A stretch of DNA of 21,816 nt from Bacteroidales bacterium UBA5342. Lineage in GTDB: Bacteria > Bacteroidota > Bacteroidia > Bacteroidales > UBA5342. The number at the start of each line of letters is the position of its first letter. Positions within the stretch are counted from its first letter, which is position 1. The notes beneath the pieces were generated by a model. It ran no database searches and was not told the origin of the DNA. It saw nothing but the letters and a program-made list of their open reading frames with translations. Both the position numbers and the translations under genes were made by a program. Below are positions 7,590 through 15,765 of the stretch, in pieces. The DNA lies in assembly GCA_002408065.1 (NCBI GenBank), contig DHQI01000023.1, positions 12,199-34,014 of the forward strand, given 5' to 3'.

Positions 7590-8954
7590 TTATTCACTGG
7601 TTAGTAACTCGAAAGCATAACTGAAGATTTTATATCCAAGCTTACGCGCGTTATGGCGAATGTGCTGATCGTCGCTGATGGATATAAAGTCATCACAAAT
7701 ATGCTTGTATTTTATGTTATCTCCAATACTTCTGACGAGTTCTTGCCCGTCAGAAGTATATTTTTTTAGTATTTTAGGATCTATATTAAAGTTATTGTTA
7801 CAAATGACCATATCTATGGCATCATTTCCAATAATCTCTTCTACTACCTGGATGTGATCCTCCAATGTATAGCCTGTTGTTTCGGTTTGAGTCATCAAGT
7901 TACCAATAAAAACTTTTTTGGCATAAGTTTGATGGATGGCATTGATCATCTCTTTGAAAAGAAGGTTGGCAATCAGGCTGGTGTAGAGGCTTCCCGGGGC
8001 AAAGATGACCACGTCAGCTTCCAGCACAGCTTGTATGGCTTTTCTATTGACACGAAAGTTATCTTGATAAAAAAGGTGTTTGATTCTTTTGTATTGATTC
8101 GGAATATCTTTTTCGCCGTAGACCTTTGTGCCGTCGGTGTATTCACAGCCCAGACGTACCATATCTTTCGATACCGGAATGACACGGCCCTGGATGTCCA
8201 ACAATTCGCTCAGATCATCCACTGCTTTTACGAAATCCTTGTTATTCATTTCATTAAGGGCAGCCAATACCATATTGCCAATGGTATGTCCTTTCAGGTC
8301 ATTGTTTAATTTTTTTGAAAAACGGAAGTTGAAAAGTTCTTCGAAAAGTTCTTGTTTGCGGCTCATAGAGAGCATTACGCGGCGTATATCGCCTGGTGCC
8401 GGCATTTCAAATAGGTTACGGAGTGTTCCGGTGCTGCCTCCATCGTCCGATACGGTCACAATAGCGGTAATGTCCAGCGGGAATTGTTTCAAACCTTTCA
8501 GGAAGTGGGAGAGACCCGAACCACCTCCAAAAGCCACCACTTTAGGAACATAGTTAGGGTTTTCCAACAGTTTATTTGTCCGGTGACGTTCTGCCTTGCC
8601 TAAATCACGATGTGTTTTTTTTATCTGATAATCATCTTTAAAATAATCATAGAGTTTTTCGACCACCGATACACTGCGGTGTTGTCCACCTGTGCAGGCT
8701 ATACCTACGACGTAATCTTCGGATTTACCCCAATTATCAAAATTGAATTTGAGGGACTTTTTCAGGTTTTCAAGAAATTCCTGGCTCTCCTCATCTTTAA
8801 AAATAAAGTCCTGAACCTCTTTGTCGGTCCCCGTCATAAAGCGCAAACCCTTTTCCCAGTAGGGGTTTTGAAGAAAACGAACATCATAAAAGACATTCAT
8901 TCCCTTCAGCTCTTTTCCGTGACGCAAACCGTATGATATAATTTTAATCTTCAC
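7590..8954 (-). CDS. yvcK: RapZ C-terminal domain fused to YvcK/GlmR (CofD-like) regulator
   Basis: Residues 1-125 match the C-terminal domain of RapZ: SYGLRHG, YDVRFLQNPYW (Asp24, Arg26), RFMTGTD, and CTGGQHRSV (Cys87-Arg93), the region that binds glucosamine-6-phosphate in E. coli RapZ. Tyr32 stands where E. coli has His in NPHW. The RapZ N-terminal P-loop domain is missing. Residues 137-454 are a full YvcK: VAFGGGSGLSHFLKGL, VSDDGGSTGTLR and MPAPGDIRR. In Bacillus, YvcK (GlmR) binds UDP-GlcNAc and stimulates GlmS; in E. coli, RapZ senses GlcN6P and controls glmS mRNA through small RNAs. A fusion upstream of glmU and glmS therefore points to a two-ligand sensor of amino-sugar supply. The start codon is GTG, at the natural beginning of the RapZ domain. 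The fused state is read directly; the role is inference. Confidence 0.92.
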   Translation of the reverse strand: MKIKIISYGLRHGKELKGMNVFYDVRFLQNPYWEKGLRFMTGTDKEVQDFIFKDEESQEFLENLKKSLKFNFDNWGKSEDYVVGIACTGGQHRSVSVVEKLYDYFKDDYQIKKTHRDLGKAERHRTNKLLENPNYVPKVVAFGGGSGLSHFLKGLKQFPLDITAIVTVSDDGGSTGTLRNLFEMPAPGDIRRVMLSMSRKQELFEELFNFRFSKKLNNDLKGHTIGNMVLAALNEMNNKDFVKAVDDLSELLDIQGRVIPVSKDMVRLGCEYTDGTKVYGEKDIPNQYKRIKHLFYQDNFRVNRKAIQAVLEADVVIFAPGSLYTSLIANLLFKEMINAIHQTYAKKVFIGNLMTQTETTGYTLEDHIQVVEEIIGNDAIDMVICNNNFNIDPKILKKYTSDGQELVRSIGDNIKYKHICDDFISISDDQHIRHNARKLGYKIFSYAFELLTSE

Positions 8955-9250
8955 AATATAAAAATATAAGCGAAAGTACGGATTTTCAGGCTTTTTGTGG
9001 GGATTTGTTTATAAACTGTTTACAAAGTTTAGTCCCTCATGTATGGCCATAGGGCTTTGTGATAGGAATTTTTCTTTTCCTTTTTCTCGTTATCTTCTTT
9101 CTCTTGATTTTCTAAGCCCCATAATAGTAGTAGTTTGTGGTTTGTTGTAAGTTTGTTTTTGGGATGTTTTGTGGTCGGACTTTCCTATTGTATCAGGGGA
9201 TTTTAGCTAAGGTATTCAGGTATGGTGGCCACGCTTTGTCTTTTTTGTCT
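8955..9250. other. Intergenic stretch before the RapZ-YvcK gene
   Basis: It separates ansA (upstream on the minus strand) from the amino-sugar cluster and should hold the cluster's promoter. The plus strand is pyrimidine-rich at about 9066-9115. A near-match to the -7 element (minus strand TACTTTCG at 8978-8971) is only 16 nt from the GTG and has one mismatch, so I do not call it. I see no gene here. Confidence 0.5.
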
Positions 9251-10264
9251 TTAGCAGGTCATTTCGCCCACCAGATTAGTCTCAAACAAACGCTTAACTG
9301 TTTCGGTATCATCATAAGTGCCTAGGAGGTGCATCATTTTGGTAATGGCGGCTTCTTCGGTAAGATCATAACCATTGATCACCCCCAAGTCACGCATTTG
9401 CATACTGGTTTGGTAGACGCCCATATCCACAAATCCACCGGGGCACTGACTGATATTAACTACTACAACATTCTCATTAATAGCTTTTTCTATTCGGTCG
9501 ATGAACCAAGGAAAAGTGGGGGCATTGCCCGTGCCGTAGGTTTGTAGTATGATGGCGCGGATATCTTCGCCATAGAGTTGGTCAAATTTACTCTCACGCA
9601 TCATAGGGTGGAGGCGCACTGTTTTAAGTTTATTGTCCAGATTCAAATAGGTTTTTAATTCATCTGACGATGGTAAAAAATAATTTTCATCATAAAAAAT
9701 ACTCGTTCCCACACGTGCTAAAGGCGGATAGCTGTGTGACTTAAACGCATTGAATTTGTCTGAATAATGTTTGGTGGTGCGATTGCCACGGTAGAGTGTT
9801 TGCTCAAAACATACGCTGACTTCGGGCACAATGATTCGGCCCATAGCGCCCTCGGCAGCTATTTCTATAGCAGTGATAAGGTTGGCCCGGCCATCGGTAC
9901 GCAGGCTACTAAGAGGGAGCTGTGATCCGGTGAACACAACCGGTTTGTTAAGGCCTTGTAACATAAAGCTTAATACGCTGGCAGAATAGGCCATGGTATC
10001 GGTGCCGTGCAATATCACAAAGCCTCCATATTTGTCATAATTGTCAATGATGGTTTTTGCAATACGTTGCCAAAAGACAGCGTCGATGTTCGATGAGTCG
10101 ATAGGATCACCAAATGAAAAGGTTTCAATCTCAACACCCAGTTGTTTCAGGCTTGGGATATGTGTCATTAAATCGGAGAAATCCATGGGAATTAAAGCAC
10201 CTTGCTTGTTTTTTTTCATCCCGATAGTGCCTCCGGTGTATATGATGAGTAGTTTGTTGTTCAT
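9251..10264 (-). CDS. ansA: Type I (cytoplasmic) L-asparaginase
   Basis: It hydrolyses asparagine to aspartate and ammonia. The 337 residues fit the type I enzymes (about 335-345). There is no signal peptide, which also fits the cytoplasmic class. Visible signatures are YTGGTIG with the nucleophile-type Thr13, HGTDT with Thr88-Asp89 of the second motif, and FTGSQLPLSSLRTDG at 111-125. The C-terminal half contains the expected 'ILQTYGTGNAP' substrate/allosteric region. The gene stands alone between mnmA (124 nt upstream) and the RapZ-YvcK cluster. Its 5' leader carries an array of 8-nt repeats (10271-10334) close to the start codon, which may influence its expression. Confidence 0.95.
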   Translation of the reverse strand: MNNKLLIIYTGGTIGMKKNKQGALIPMDFSDLMTHIPSLKQLGVEIETFSFGDPIDSSNIDAVFWQRIAKTIIDNYDKYGGFVILHGTDTMAYSASVLSFMLQGLNKPVVFTGSQLPLSSLRTDGRANLITAIEIAAEGAMGRIIVPEVSVCFEQTLYRGNRTTKHYSDKFNAFKSHSYPPLARVGTSIFYDENYFLPSSDELKTYLNLDNKLKTVRLHPMMRESKFDQLYGEDIRAIILQTYGTGNAPTFPWFIDRIEKAINENVVVVNISQCPGGFVDMGVYQTSMQMRDLGVINGYDLTEEAAITKMMHLLGTYDDTETVKRLFETNLVGEMTC

Positions 10265-10270
10265 AGAGTA

Positions 10271-10334
10271 AATGGGTCAATGATATAATGGTCTAATGAT
10301 TCAATGGTCTAATGATTCAATGATAGAATATTGG
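10271..10334 (-). repeat. Eight-nt tandem array (AATGnnnn) in the ansA leader
   Basis: On the plus strand eight consecutive 8-nt units begin AATG (the last begins AATA): AATGGGTC, AATGATAT, AATGGTCT, AATGATTC, AATGGTCT, AATGATTC, AATGATAG, AATATTGG. The middle four form a perfect 16-nt unit present twice in tandem (10287-10302 and 10303-10318). The array ends 7 nt before the ansA start codon as read on the minus strand. Confidence 0.8.
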
Positions 10335-10388
10335 GTTACAGTAAGGCTTGGGTATGGAGTTGTCAAACTGTTAAGCGTTGGTGAATAA

Positions 10389-11465
10389 TTACTGAATCAA
10401 TCCTCCGCAAACGACGTCGTCGCCTTCGTAAAAGACGGCTGACTGTCCCGGTGTAATGGCCCAAGCTTTGGCATAGAATTCTACCTTGAGTCGGTCGCCG
10501 TGCTGAGTGACGCGGCTCAGGATGCCTTTGCTATTGTAGCGTATCTTGCAGGTGAGTTCCATTTCTCCTTCAATGTTGGCATATTTCATCATATTTAGTT
10601 TTTCTACCCACATCTCGGTAGCGTCCAGTTCTTCGCGTTTTCCTAAAGTTACCGTGTTGTTTTTAGGATCTAGTTGGGTGACGTAGGCCGGATGGCCCAA
10701 TGCTATATTAAGGCCTTTGCGCTGGCCTATGGTGTAGTAAGGGTAACCTTTGTGTTTACCAATGATTTCTCCGGCTTTGTTAAGAAAAGGTCCCGGTTTT
10801 ATCTTCTTTTCTACATCCTTTATATTATCGCGCAAAAAACGGCGGTAGTCATTATCTGTCACAAAGCATATCTCCTGACTCTCGCGCTTAGTGGCTATCT
10901 TTTCGTAACCTTCTTTGCGGGCTATTTCACGCACCTCGTCTTTTACCAAATGTCCGAGAGGAAAGAGTGTGTGTTTCAGGTTGTCTTGTGTCATCGTCCA
11001 GAGGAAATAGGTCTGATCCTTTACTTCGTCGACGCCTTTACGCAAAAAGTAACGGCCGTTTTTTTGGCCTATTCGTGCATAATGCCCTGTCGCTACATAG
11101 TCAAAGCCTTCCTCTTTGGCTACATCGGCAATGCTGCCCCATTTGATCACTGTATTGCAAACCACACAGGGGTTAGGTGTGCGTCCTTTCAGGTATTCGT
11201 CTATGAAATCTTTGATGACGGTATTTTCAAAGTCCTGGCGCGAATCAATGATGCGGTGTGGGAAGCCCAGTTTTTTAGCCAATTGTTTGGCCTCAAAAAG
11301 AGTGTCTACACTACAGCAGCCGTTTTCGCGCTCCATACATCCTTTCGAAATGCTGTCGTAAGAGCGGAAAGTAATGCCTGATACGTCGTATTTATCTTGT
11401 TGCAACAGAATGGCAGCTACCGAACTATCTGTGCCGCCACTCATCGCTAAAAGTACTTTTTTCAT
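10389..11465 (-). CDS. mnmA: tRNA-specific 2-thiouridylase MnmA
   Basis: MnmA adds sulfur to C2 of the wobble uridine in tRNA-Lys, -Glu and -Gln. The 358-residue length is normal. The ATP-binding PP-loop is SGGTDSS at 9-15 (usually SGGVDSS). Catalytic cysteines are Cys100 in TPNPCVVCN and Cys200 in SQEICFV; Cys103 completes a CxxC, an arrangement linked to iron-sulfur-dependent forms in some species. GHYAR at 127-131 and YTIGQRKG in the tRNA-contact region are also typical, and a C-terminal beta-barrel ends GDDVVCGGLIQ. Additional cysteines occur at 43, 50 and 51, of which CCS is common in the family. It is read alone, with a good -7 box about 110 nt upstream. Confidence 0.97.
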   Translation of the reverse strand: MKKVLLAMSGGTDSSVAAILLQQDKYDVSGITFRSYDSISKGCMERENGCCSVDTLFEAKQLAKKLGFPHRIIDSRQDFENTVIKDFIDEYLKGRTPNPCVVCNTVIKWGSIADVAKEEGFDYVATGHYARIGQKNGRYFLRKGVDEVKDQTYFLWTMTQDNLKHTLFPLGHLVKDEVREIARKEGYEKIATKRESQEICFVTDNDYRRFLRDNIKDVEKKIKPGPFLNKAGEIIGKHKGYPYYTIGQRKGLNIALGHPAYVTQLDPKNNTVTLGKREELDATEMWVEKLNMMKYANIEGEMELTCKIRYNSKGILSRVTQHGDRLKVEFYAKAWAITPGQSAVFYEGDDVVCGGLIQ

Positions 11466-11572
11466 AAGTGTAATATGTGTTTCTTAGTGTCGTATGTATC
11501 TCAGCGTTAAATCATTTGTTTATCGCTGTAAGCAGAATAATAAAACACTAATTTAATGCTTGTTTTATAACG

Positions 11573-11580
11573 CAAAAGTA
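11573..11580 (-). promoter_or_regulatory. Candidate -7 box (TACTTTTG) for mnmA
   Basis: Minus-strand TACTTTTG followed by CG is a full match to TAnnTTTG with the frequent C after it, 107 nt before the mnmA start. No -33 TTG is evident. Confidence 0.4.
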
Positions 11581-12134
11581 AGCTAATTTTTTCTCTTGTG
11601 ATAATACGCCAGAAGGCGATTCGTTTATCTTTTTACAGATTTTGTTTTTAAGCCCTTAGGGAAAATGATTCACGATATGAGGCCATGGATACCGGAATCT
11701 TTACTAAGGGGATTATCAAGTTTTTGTTGGAAGTTTTTGTGTGACTAAGCTAGCTCATAAAGCTTTGCTTTTTTTTACTACAATGCTTATGATGCAGACA
11801 AATAAGCTTTAACAGGCTGTTTTGCAAGATGGTTTTATGGACAATGAAACGACTTAATGGCAAAGAATGTTGATTTCCGCTGTAATTATTTTAAGTTTGT
11901 CACTTCATTATATGAAACATTCATGGCGAAGGAATTTGTTACATAAACGGATGCTTAATGGCGTTTAATTAGCGTCTTAGCGGTGAATTTTAAACTGATG
12001 AATGTACGCTTGTGTGTAGGTCAAGGTTTCATCAGACTAATTATTAGAAAAGCGCTTGAGAAATGACTCGTATATTCATGAGGATTGAGGCCTGTGTCAA
12101 TATATAAAGTAATTATATGATATGTAATCAATCG

Positions 12135-12142
12135 TAGATTTG
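12135..12142 (+). promoter_or_regulatory. Candidate -7 box (TAGATTTG) for the ROK kinase
   Basis: TAGATTTG is a full match to TAnnTTTG, 40 nt before the ATG. The same octamer occurs upstream of the kinase operon at 20266-20273. No clear -33 element is visible. Confidence 0.4.
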
Positions 12143-12182
12143 ACTTAATTTTTTGAAAACAAGAAAAAACTAAAACAGAATA

Positions 12183-13010
12183 ATGGAATTTATAGGTGTA
12201 GATTTAGGGGGAACCAATATTAAGGTTGGTAGAGTATGTGACGGACAACTTGACGAAAAATACGCGCTTCCTACGCCCCAAACAGATGACGCTGATGAGG
12301 TTATTGCAGCTATTGAAAGAGCCGTGAAGCAAGTGATGAGTCCGGCTACTGAGGCTGTAGGCATAGGAGTGCCTAGCGTGGTGGATGTGGCGCAAGGTAT
12401 TGCTTATGATGTGGTTAATATCCCCTCGTGGAAAAAGGTGCCGGTCAAAAAACTTTTACAAGAGGCTTTGGGCAAAAATGTTTTTGTCAATAATGATGCT
12501 AACTGTTTTGCGATGGGCGAACGTGTGTATGGTCAGGGGCAAGACTACGAAAACTTTGTAGGCATAACGCTTGGCACCGGAGTGGGAGCCGGCATTATAC
12601 AGCAGGGCAAGCTGATGGCTGATGCTAACTGTGGTTCGGGTGAGTTTTCTGTTGTGCCGTATCTAGACGCTAATTATGAGGCTTATTGTAGTTCAGAATT
12701 CTTTAGTCGTCAAGGGCTGGATGCTGAGGCTGAGGCAGAAAAAGCCTTTCAGGGAGATCCCCAAGCCATAAAGTTATTTAATCAGTTTGGCTATCATTTA
12801 GCTCAGCTGCTTATGCTAACCGTGGCAACTATCGATCCGCAAATGATTGTTTTTGGTGGTTCTATCAGTCAGGCTTATGCTTTGTTCGAAACCGAAATGA
12901 TGAAAGGTCTTAAAGACTTTGCCTATCAAAACTCCATAGAGCGTCTTACAATTTTACTTTCTAATCAAAAGGATCAGGGGGTATTAGGTGCTGCCGCCTT
13001 GTGCTATTAA
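12183..13010 (+). CDS. ROK family sugar kinase (glucokinase-like)
   Basis: The 275-residue protein has the ROK/actin-like ATPase fold. The phosphate-binding loop VDLGGTNIKVG is at 6-16, catalytic Asp105 is in VNNDANCFAMGE, and a second ATP motif GITLGTGVGAG is at 127-137. It likely phosphorylates glucose or a related hexose or amino sugar, using ATP. Typical ROK kinases have a GExGH sequence and a CxCGxxGCxE zinc site. Here the corresponding region is GSGEFSVVPYLD, so the His and all zinc cysteines are absent. Together with the short length this places it in a shorter ROK subgroup whose substrate I cannot fix. It is the only plus-strand gene in the right two-thirds of the window and appears monocistronic. 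Confidence 0.9.
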   Translation: MEFIGVDLGGTNIKVGRVCDGQLDEKYALPTPQTDDADEVIAAIERAVKQVMSPATEAVGIGVPSVVDVAQGIAYDVVNIPSWKKVPVKKLLQEALGKNVFVNNDANCFAMGERVYGQGQDYENFVGITLGTGVGAGIIQQGKLMADANCGSGEFSVVPYLDANYEAYCSSEFFSRQGLDAEAEAEKAFQGDPQAIKLFNQFGYHLAQLLMLTVATIDPQMIVFGGSISQAYALFETEMMKGLKDFAYQNSIERLTILLSNQKDQGVLGAAALCY

Positions 13011-13310
13011 TGCGCTGTTTTATTCTCTTTTTAGCATCGCATTTTTCGCTTATGATATATTAAGCAGCTGCTACTGTTTCTTTCAGGACAGATGCATGCT
13101 TTATGCAAATTCCGGTGATGTTGACTCCTTCAGCGCTTATATTGCCCCCTCTCTGATTTTTGGGCACTAAAAATGGCGACTAAGACACAGAAGACTTTGT
13201 TGTTTGGAGGTAAGCTTTTGACAGGAAAAAAGGATTCGAGAAAAGCGTCGAAATTCTCCTTAGAACTTCTGCTTGATCTTATTTTATAGGTGACTAGGAG
13301 GGTATTTAAT
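13011..13310. other. Intergenic region between convergent genes
   Basis: The ROK kinase (plus) and the kinase operon (minus) converge here. A 60-codon open frame overlapping the ROK 3' end has no family likeness. A small TGCAT/ATGCA hairpin near 13092-13106 lacks a T tract, so I see no convincing terminator for either side. Confidence 0.5.
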
Positions 13311-14492
13311 TTAAAATGGAATGGTAAAACTAAATATACTTCCTTTGCCCAATTCACTTTTAACCGATAGGGTTCCGTTATGAGATTCAACAATTTTTTT
13401 TACGATAGCTAAGCCCAAACCTGTTGATTTTTCGTCAGCGGTTGATTTTGTAGATGTGGTTTGATAATCATTAAAAAGAATATCTATTTCATCTTTAGGA
13501 ATGCCTCTGCCTTGATCTTTTATAGAAACTCGCAAAGTATCACTTTCATTATTTGTAGTAATCCAAATCTTTGTCCCTCGCTCAGAATATTTAATGGCAT
13601 TACTGATTAAATTGTTGATAACCTGTTCGATTTTGTCTTTATCGCAAAGTATATTGTGATTATTTGCCGTTATTTCAAAAAATATTTGCTGCATTTTCTC
13701 TTTTGCAAAGATTTGATTTTGCTCAATGCATGCCGTAATAATTTGCTCAAAATCATATTCCTTAAAGTTTAAATCTAAAATGCCTGCTTCAATTTTTGAG
13801 GTGTCGAGAAAGTCTTCAATAAGTTTAAGTGAATAACCACATCTATCGTTTATTACACCAAGGTATTTCATTTTTTTATGTTCCGGAAAGCGATTGAATC
13901 CGGAAATGAGTAATGCTGAAAAATTATATGCATTTCCAATAGGATTACGTAAATCATGGGCTACTATACCAATGTATTTATTTTTCTCTATATTTAACTG
14001 TTTCAGTTTTTCATTAGCACACACAAGTTCTTCAGTGCGTTCATTTATTTTTTCTTCTAAATGTAAATTAGTGTCCTTTAAGCGACGCAATAATTCATTG
14101 TTCTTGCTAATTAATTCCTGCTTTTCAAAAGCTTCCTGTACAGCCATTTCCAATTCCAACGGATTCCATGGCTTAGTCAAATAACGAAAAACCTGCCCTT
14201 TATTAATGGCACCAAACACAGCTTCAATATCAGAATAACCAGTAAGAATAATTTTAACAACTTCAGGATATTGATCTTTAATTTTATCCAACAAATCAAC
14301 TCCCGTCATGCCAGGCATGCGTTGGTCTGACAGAATAACCTGAATGTGTTTTTCTTTTATAATTTTAAGTGCATCATCCCCATTTGTTGCAGTATACACT
14401 ATATATTTTCTTCTGAATTGGCGATATAGAGATTTTGTTATATCAATCTCATCGTCAACTATTAATAATGTTTTTTCAAGTCTATCTTTCAT
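13311..14492 (-). CDS. Response regulator receiver fused to a histidine kinase (REC-coil-HisKA-HATPase)
   Basis: The 393-residue soluble protein begins with a receiver: acidic pair Asp13-Asp14, phospho-acceptor Asp56 in ILSDQRMPG, Thr84 and Lys107 in TKPW. A coiled coil spans about 115-168. HisKA has His179 in AHDLRNP, and the ATPase has the N box NNLISNAIKYS, the G1 box DQGRGIP and the G2 box STGLGLAIV. It can accept phosphate at Asp56 and can autophosphorylate at His179, so it could receive a signal from one kinase and pass it on. There is no DNA-binding domain. It is the last gene of the B12-protein operon, starting 1 nt after the preceding kinase stop, so the two are probably translationally coupled. 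The real output partner is unknown. Confidence 0.93.
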   Translation of the reverse strand: MKDRLEKTLLIVDDEIDITKSLYRQFRRKYIVYTATNGDDALKIIKEKHIQVILSDQRMPGMTGVDLLDKIKDQYPEVVKIILTGYSDIEAVFGAINKGQVFRYLTKPWNPLELEMAVQEAFEKQELISKNNELLRRLKDTNLHLEEKINERTEELVCANEKLKQLNIEKNKYIGIVAHDLRNPIGNAYNFSALLISGFNRFPEHKKMKYLGVINDRCGYSLKLIEDFLDTSKIEAGILDLNFKEYDFEQIITACIEQNQIFAKEKMQQIFFEITANNHNILCDKDKIEQVINNLISNAIKYSERGTKIWITTNNESDTLRVSIKDQGRGIPKDEIDILFNDYQTTSTKSTADEKSTGLGLAIVKKIVESHNGTLSVKSELGKGSIFSFTIPF

Positions 14493-14493
14493 T

Positions 14494-15759
14494 CTATTTT
14501 TCCTCTAAATTTTGCGGTATAGTTATCATAAACGAAGAACCTTTATTTAGCTTCGAATTTGCTTTTATCGTTCCTTTATGCAAATCTGTTATAATTTTAT
14601 AAGTTATGCTTAATCCCAAGCCGGTACCGGTACCTACAGGTTTTGTGGTAAAGAAAGGATTAAAAATCTCATTTATCTTTTCATCAGATATCCCGCAGCC
14701 GTTATCTTCTATAAGGATATGTGTTTGCTTGTCCTTGGTGTACAATGCTAATTTTATTTTACCTTTCTCTTCCACGGCATAGATGGCATTGATAAGAATA
14801 TTGAGCAAGGCTTGATTGAGTTGACCAGGATAACAATCCAAGAATAGCGATTCAGGGGCTTCGATTTTAAAATCAATATATTTTTTGTCTATTTCGGGTT
14901 TTATAATCGAAAGTGTCGATTTTATATTCTCTACGAGGTCAATATTTTTTCGCTCTGACTCATCTAGTCGTGAGAATCGACGTAAATCTTTTACAATGTT
15001 TTTCACTCTTTTAACCCCCGACTGTGACTCTGAAATCACATCTGTAATATCTTCCGATATGTCATCAAAATCATACTTTTCTTTAATATCAGAAAACAAT
15101 GATATCATTTCCGAAATATCTGTTGATTTAATTTTATTCTCTAATTCATAAAAAGCATCAAAAATTTCAGTAGCATATTTTTTAAGTTCGTATAAATTGT
15201 TGGTAACAAAAGATATCGGGTTGTTTATTTCATGAGCAACACCAGCCACCATTTGCCCCAGAGCATTCATTTTTTCGGAATGAATAAGCATTTGCTGGGT
15301 CTCTTTTAACTCGTTGAGCGTTCTTTCCAGTTTAGTTTTTTCTTTTAAAAGCTGGCGTTGAAGGTTGTTAACTTCTTGGTTTAAGCGGCTCATTTTTTTG
15401 TTCTCTTGAAACATCGTCAGTGTGTCAGCCTCAGCAAAAATGCATATGACATCATTTTTTCGAAATACCTGTGCTTTTAAAACATAAGAAATGTCAGTGT
15501 AGTTCCCGATGGTAAGCATTCCTTCGAAAATGCGGTTTTCTTTATCTGGTCTTGCTTTAAGTAAATATTTTAATGAAGGGTTAACCAAGGAATGCGGCGT
15601 GTCCTGTGATAAATCGACTATTCCAAGATATTTGCGCATAACTGTATTGGCATCTAAGAGTTGCTCTTTATCATTATAAAAGGCTATAGCTGTAGTATTA
15701 GACGCCATTTTCAAACGCGTAATAACTTCATCCCATGCTGAGAATAAATCTAATTCCAT
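14494..15759 (-). CDS. Soluble PAS-domain histidine kinase (NtrB-like H box)
   Basis: The protein has 421 residues and no membrane segment. A PAS-like sensor occupies about 18-118, followed by a coiled coil at about 119-163. The phospho-acceptor is His176 in GVAHEINNPISFV, a form common in NtrB-type kinases. The ATPase domain has the N box LLNILINAIYAV (318-329), the G1 box EDNGCGIS, and the G2 region with TTKPVGTGTGLGLSI. An inserted helical stretch at about 195-250 lengthens the dimerisation domain. It lies 6 nt after the 153-residue gene and 1 nt before the receiver-kinase, whose Asp56 is its most obvious phosphate acceptor. The PAS ligand cannot be read from the sequence. Confidence 0.93.
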   Translation of the reverse strand: MELDLFSAWDEVITRLKMASNTTAIAFYNDKEQLLDANTVMRKYLGIVDLSQDTPHSLVNPSLKYLLKARPDKENRIFEGMLTIGNYTDISYVLKAQVFRKNDVICIFAEADTLTMFQENKKMSRLNQEVNNLQRQLLKEKTKLERTLNELKETQQMLIHSEKMNALGQMVAGVAHEINNPISFVTNNLYELKKYATEIFDAFYELENKIKSTDISEMISLFSDIKEKYDFDDISEDITDVISESQSGVKRVKNIVKDLRRFSRLDESERKNIDLVENIKSTLSIIKPEIDKKYIDFKIEAPESLFLDCYPGQLNQALLNILINAIYAVEEKGKIKLALYTKDKQTHILIEDNGCGISDEKINEIFNPFFTTKPVGTGTGLGLSITYKIITDLHKGTIKANSKLNKGSSFMITIPQNLEEK

Positions 15760-15765
15760 GACTTT

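Larger units (their letters stand above)
11466..12182. other. 717-nt intergenic region between divergent mnmA and ROK kinase genes
   Basis: I see no coding region with family resemblance. It holds candidate -7 boxes for mnmA (11573-11580, minus) and the ROK kinase (12135-12142, plus). A nested inverted repeat lies at 11653-11710: CCCTTAG pairs with CTAAGGG and, inside it, GATTC pairs with GAATC. A weak AAAGC/GCTTT hairpin followed by T lies near 11758-11775. Its size leaves room for a small RNA, but nothing here proves one. Confidence 0.5.

Noticed and set aside
7854..8553. Long plus-strand frames of 141-151 codons opposite the RapZ-YvcK gene
   Set aside because: They are antisense shadows of a strongly conserved coding region.
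10674..11381. Plus-strand 235-codon frame opposite mnmA
   Set aside because: It is antisense to every conserved MnmA motif and has no domain of its own.
12988..13170. Plus-strand 60-codon frame rich in Phe and Cys overlapping the ROK kinase end
   Set aside because: Composition reflects AT-rich intergenic DNA; it shows no motif or credible start.
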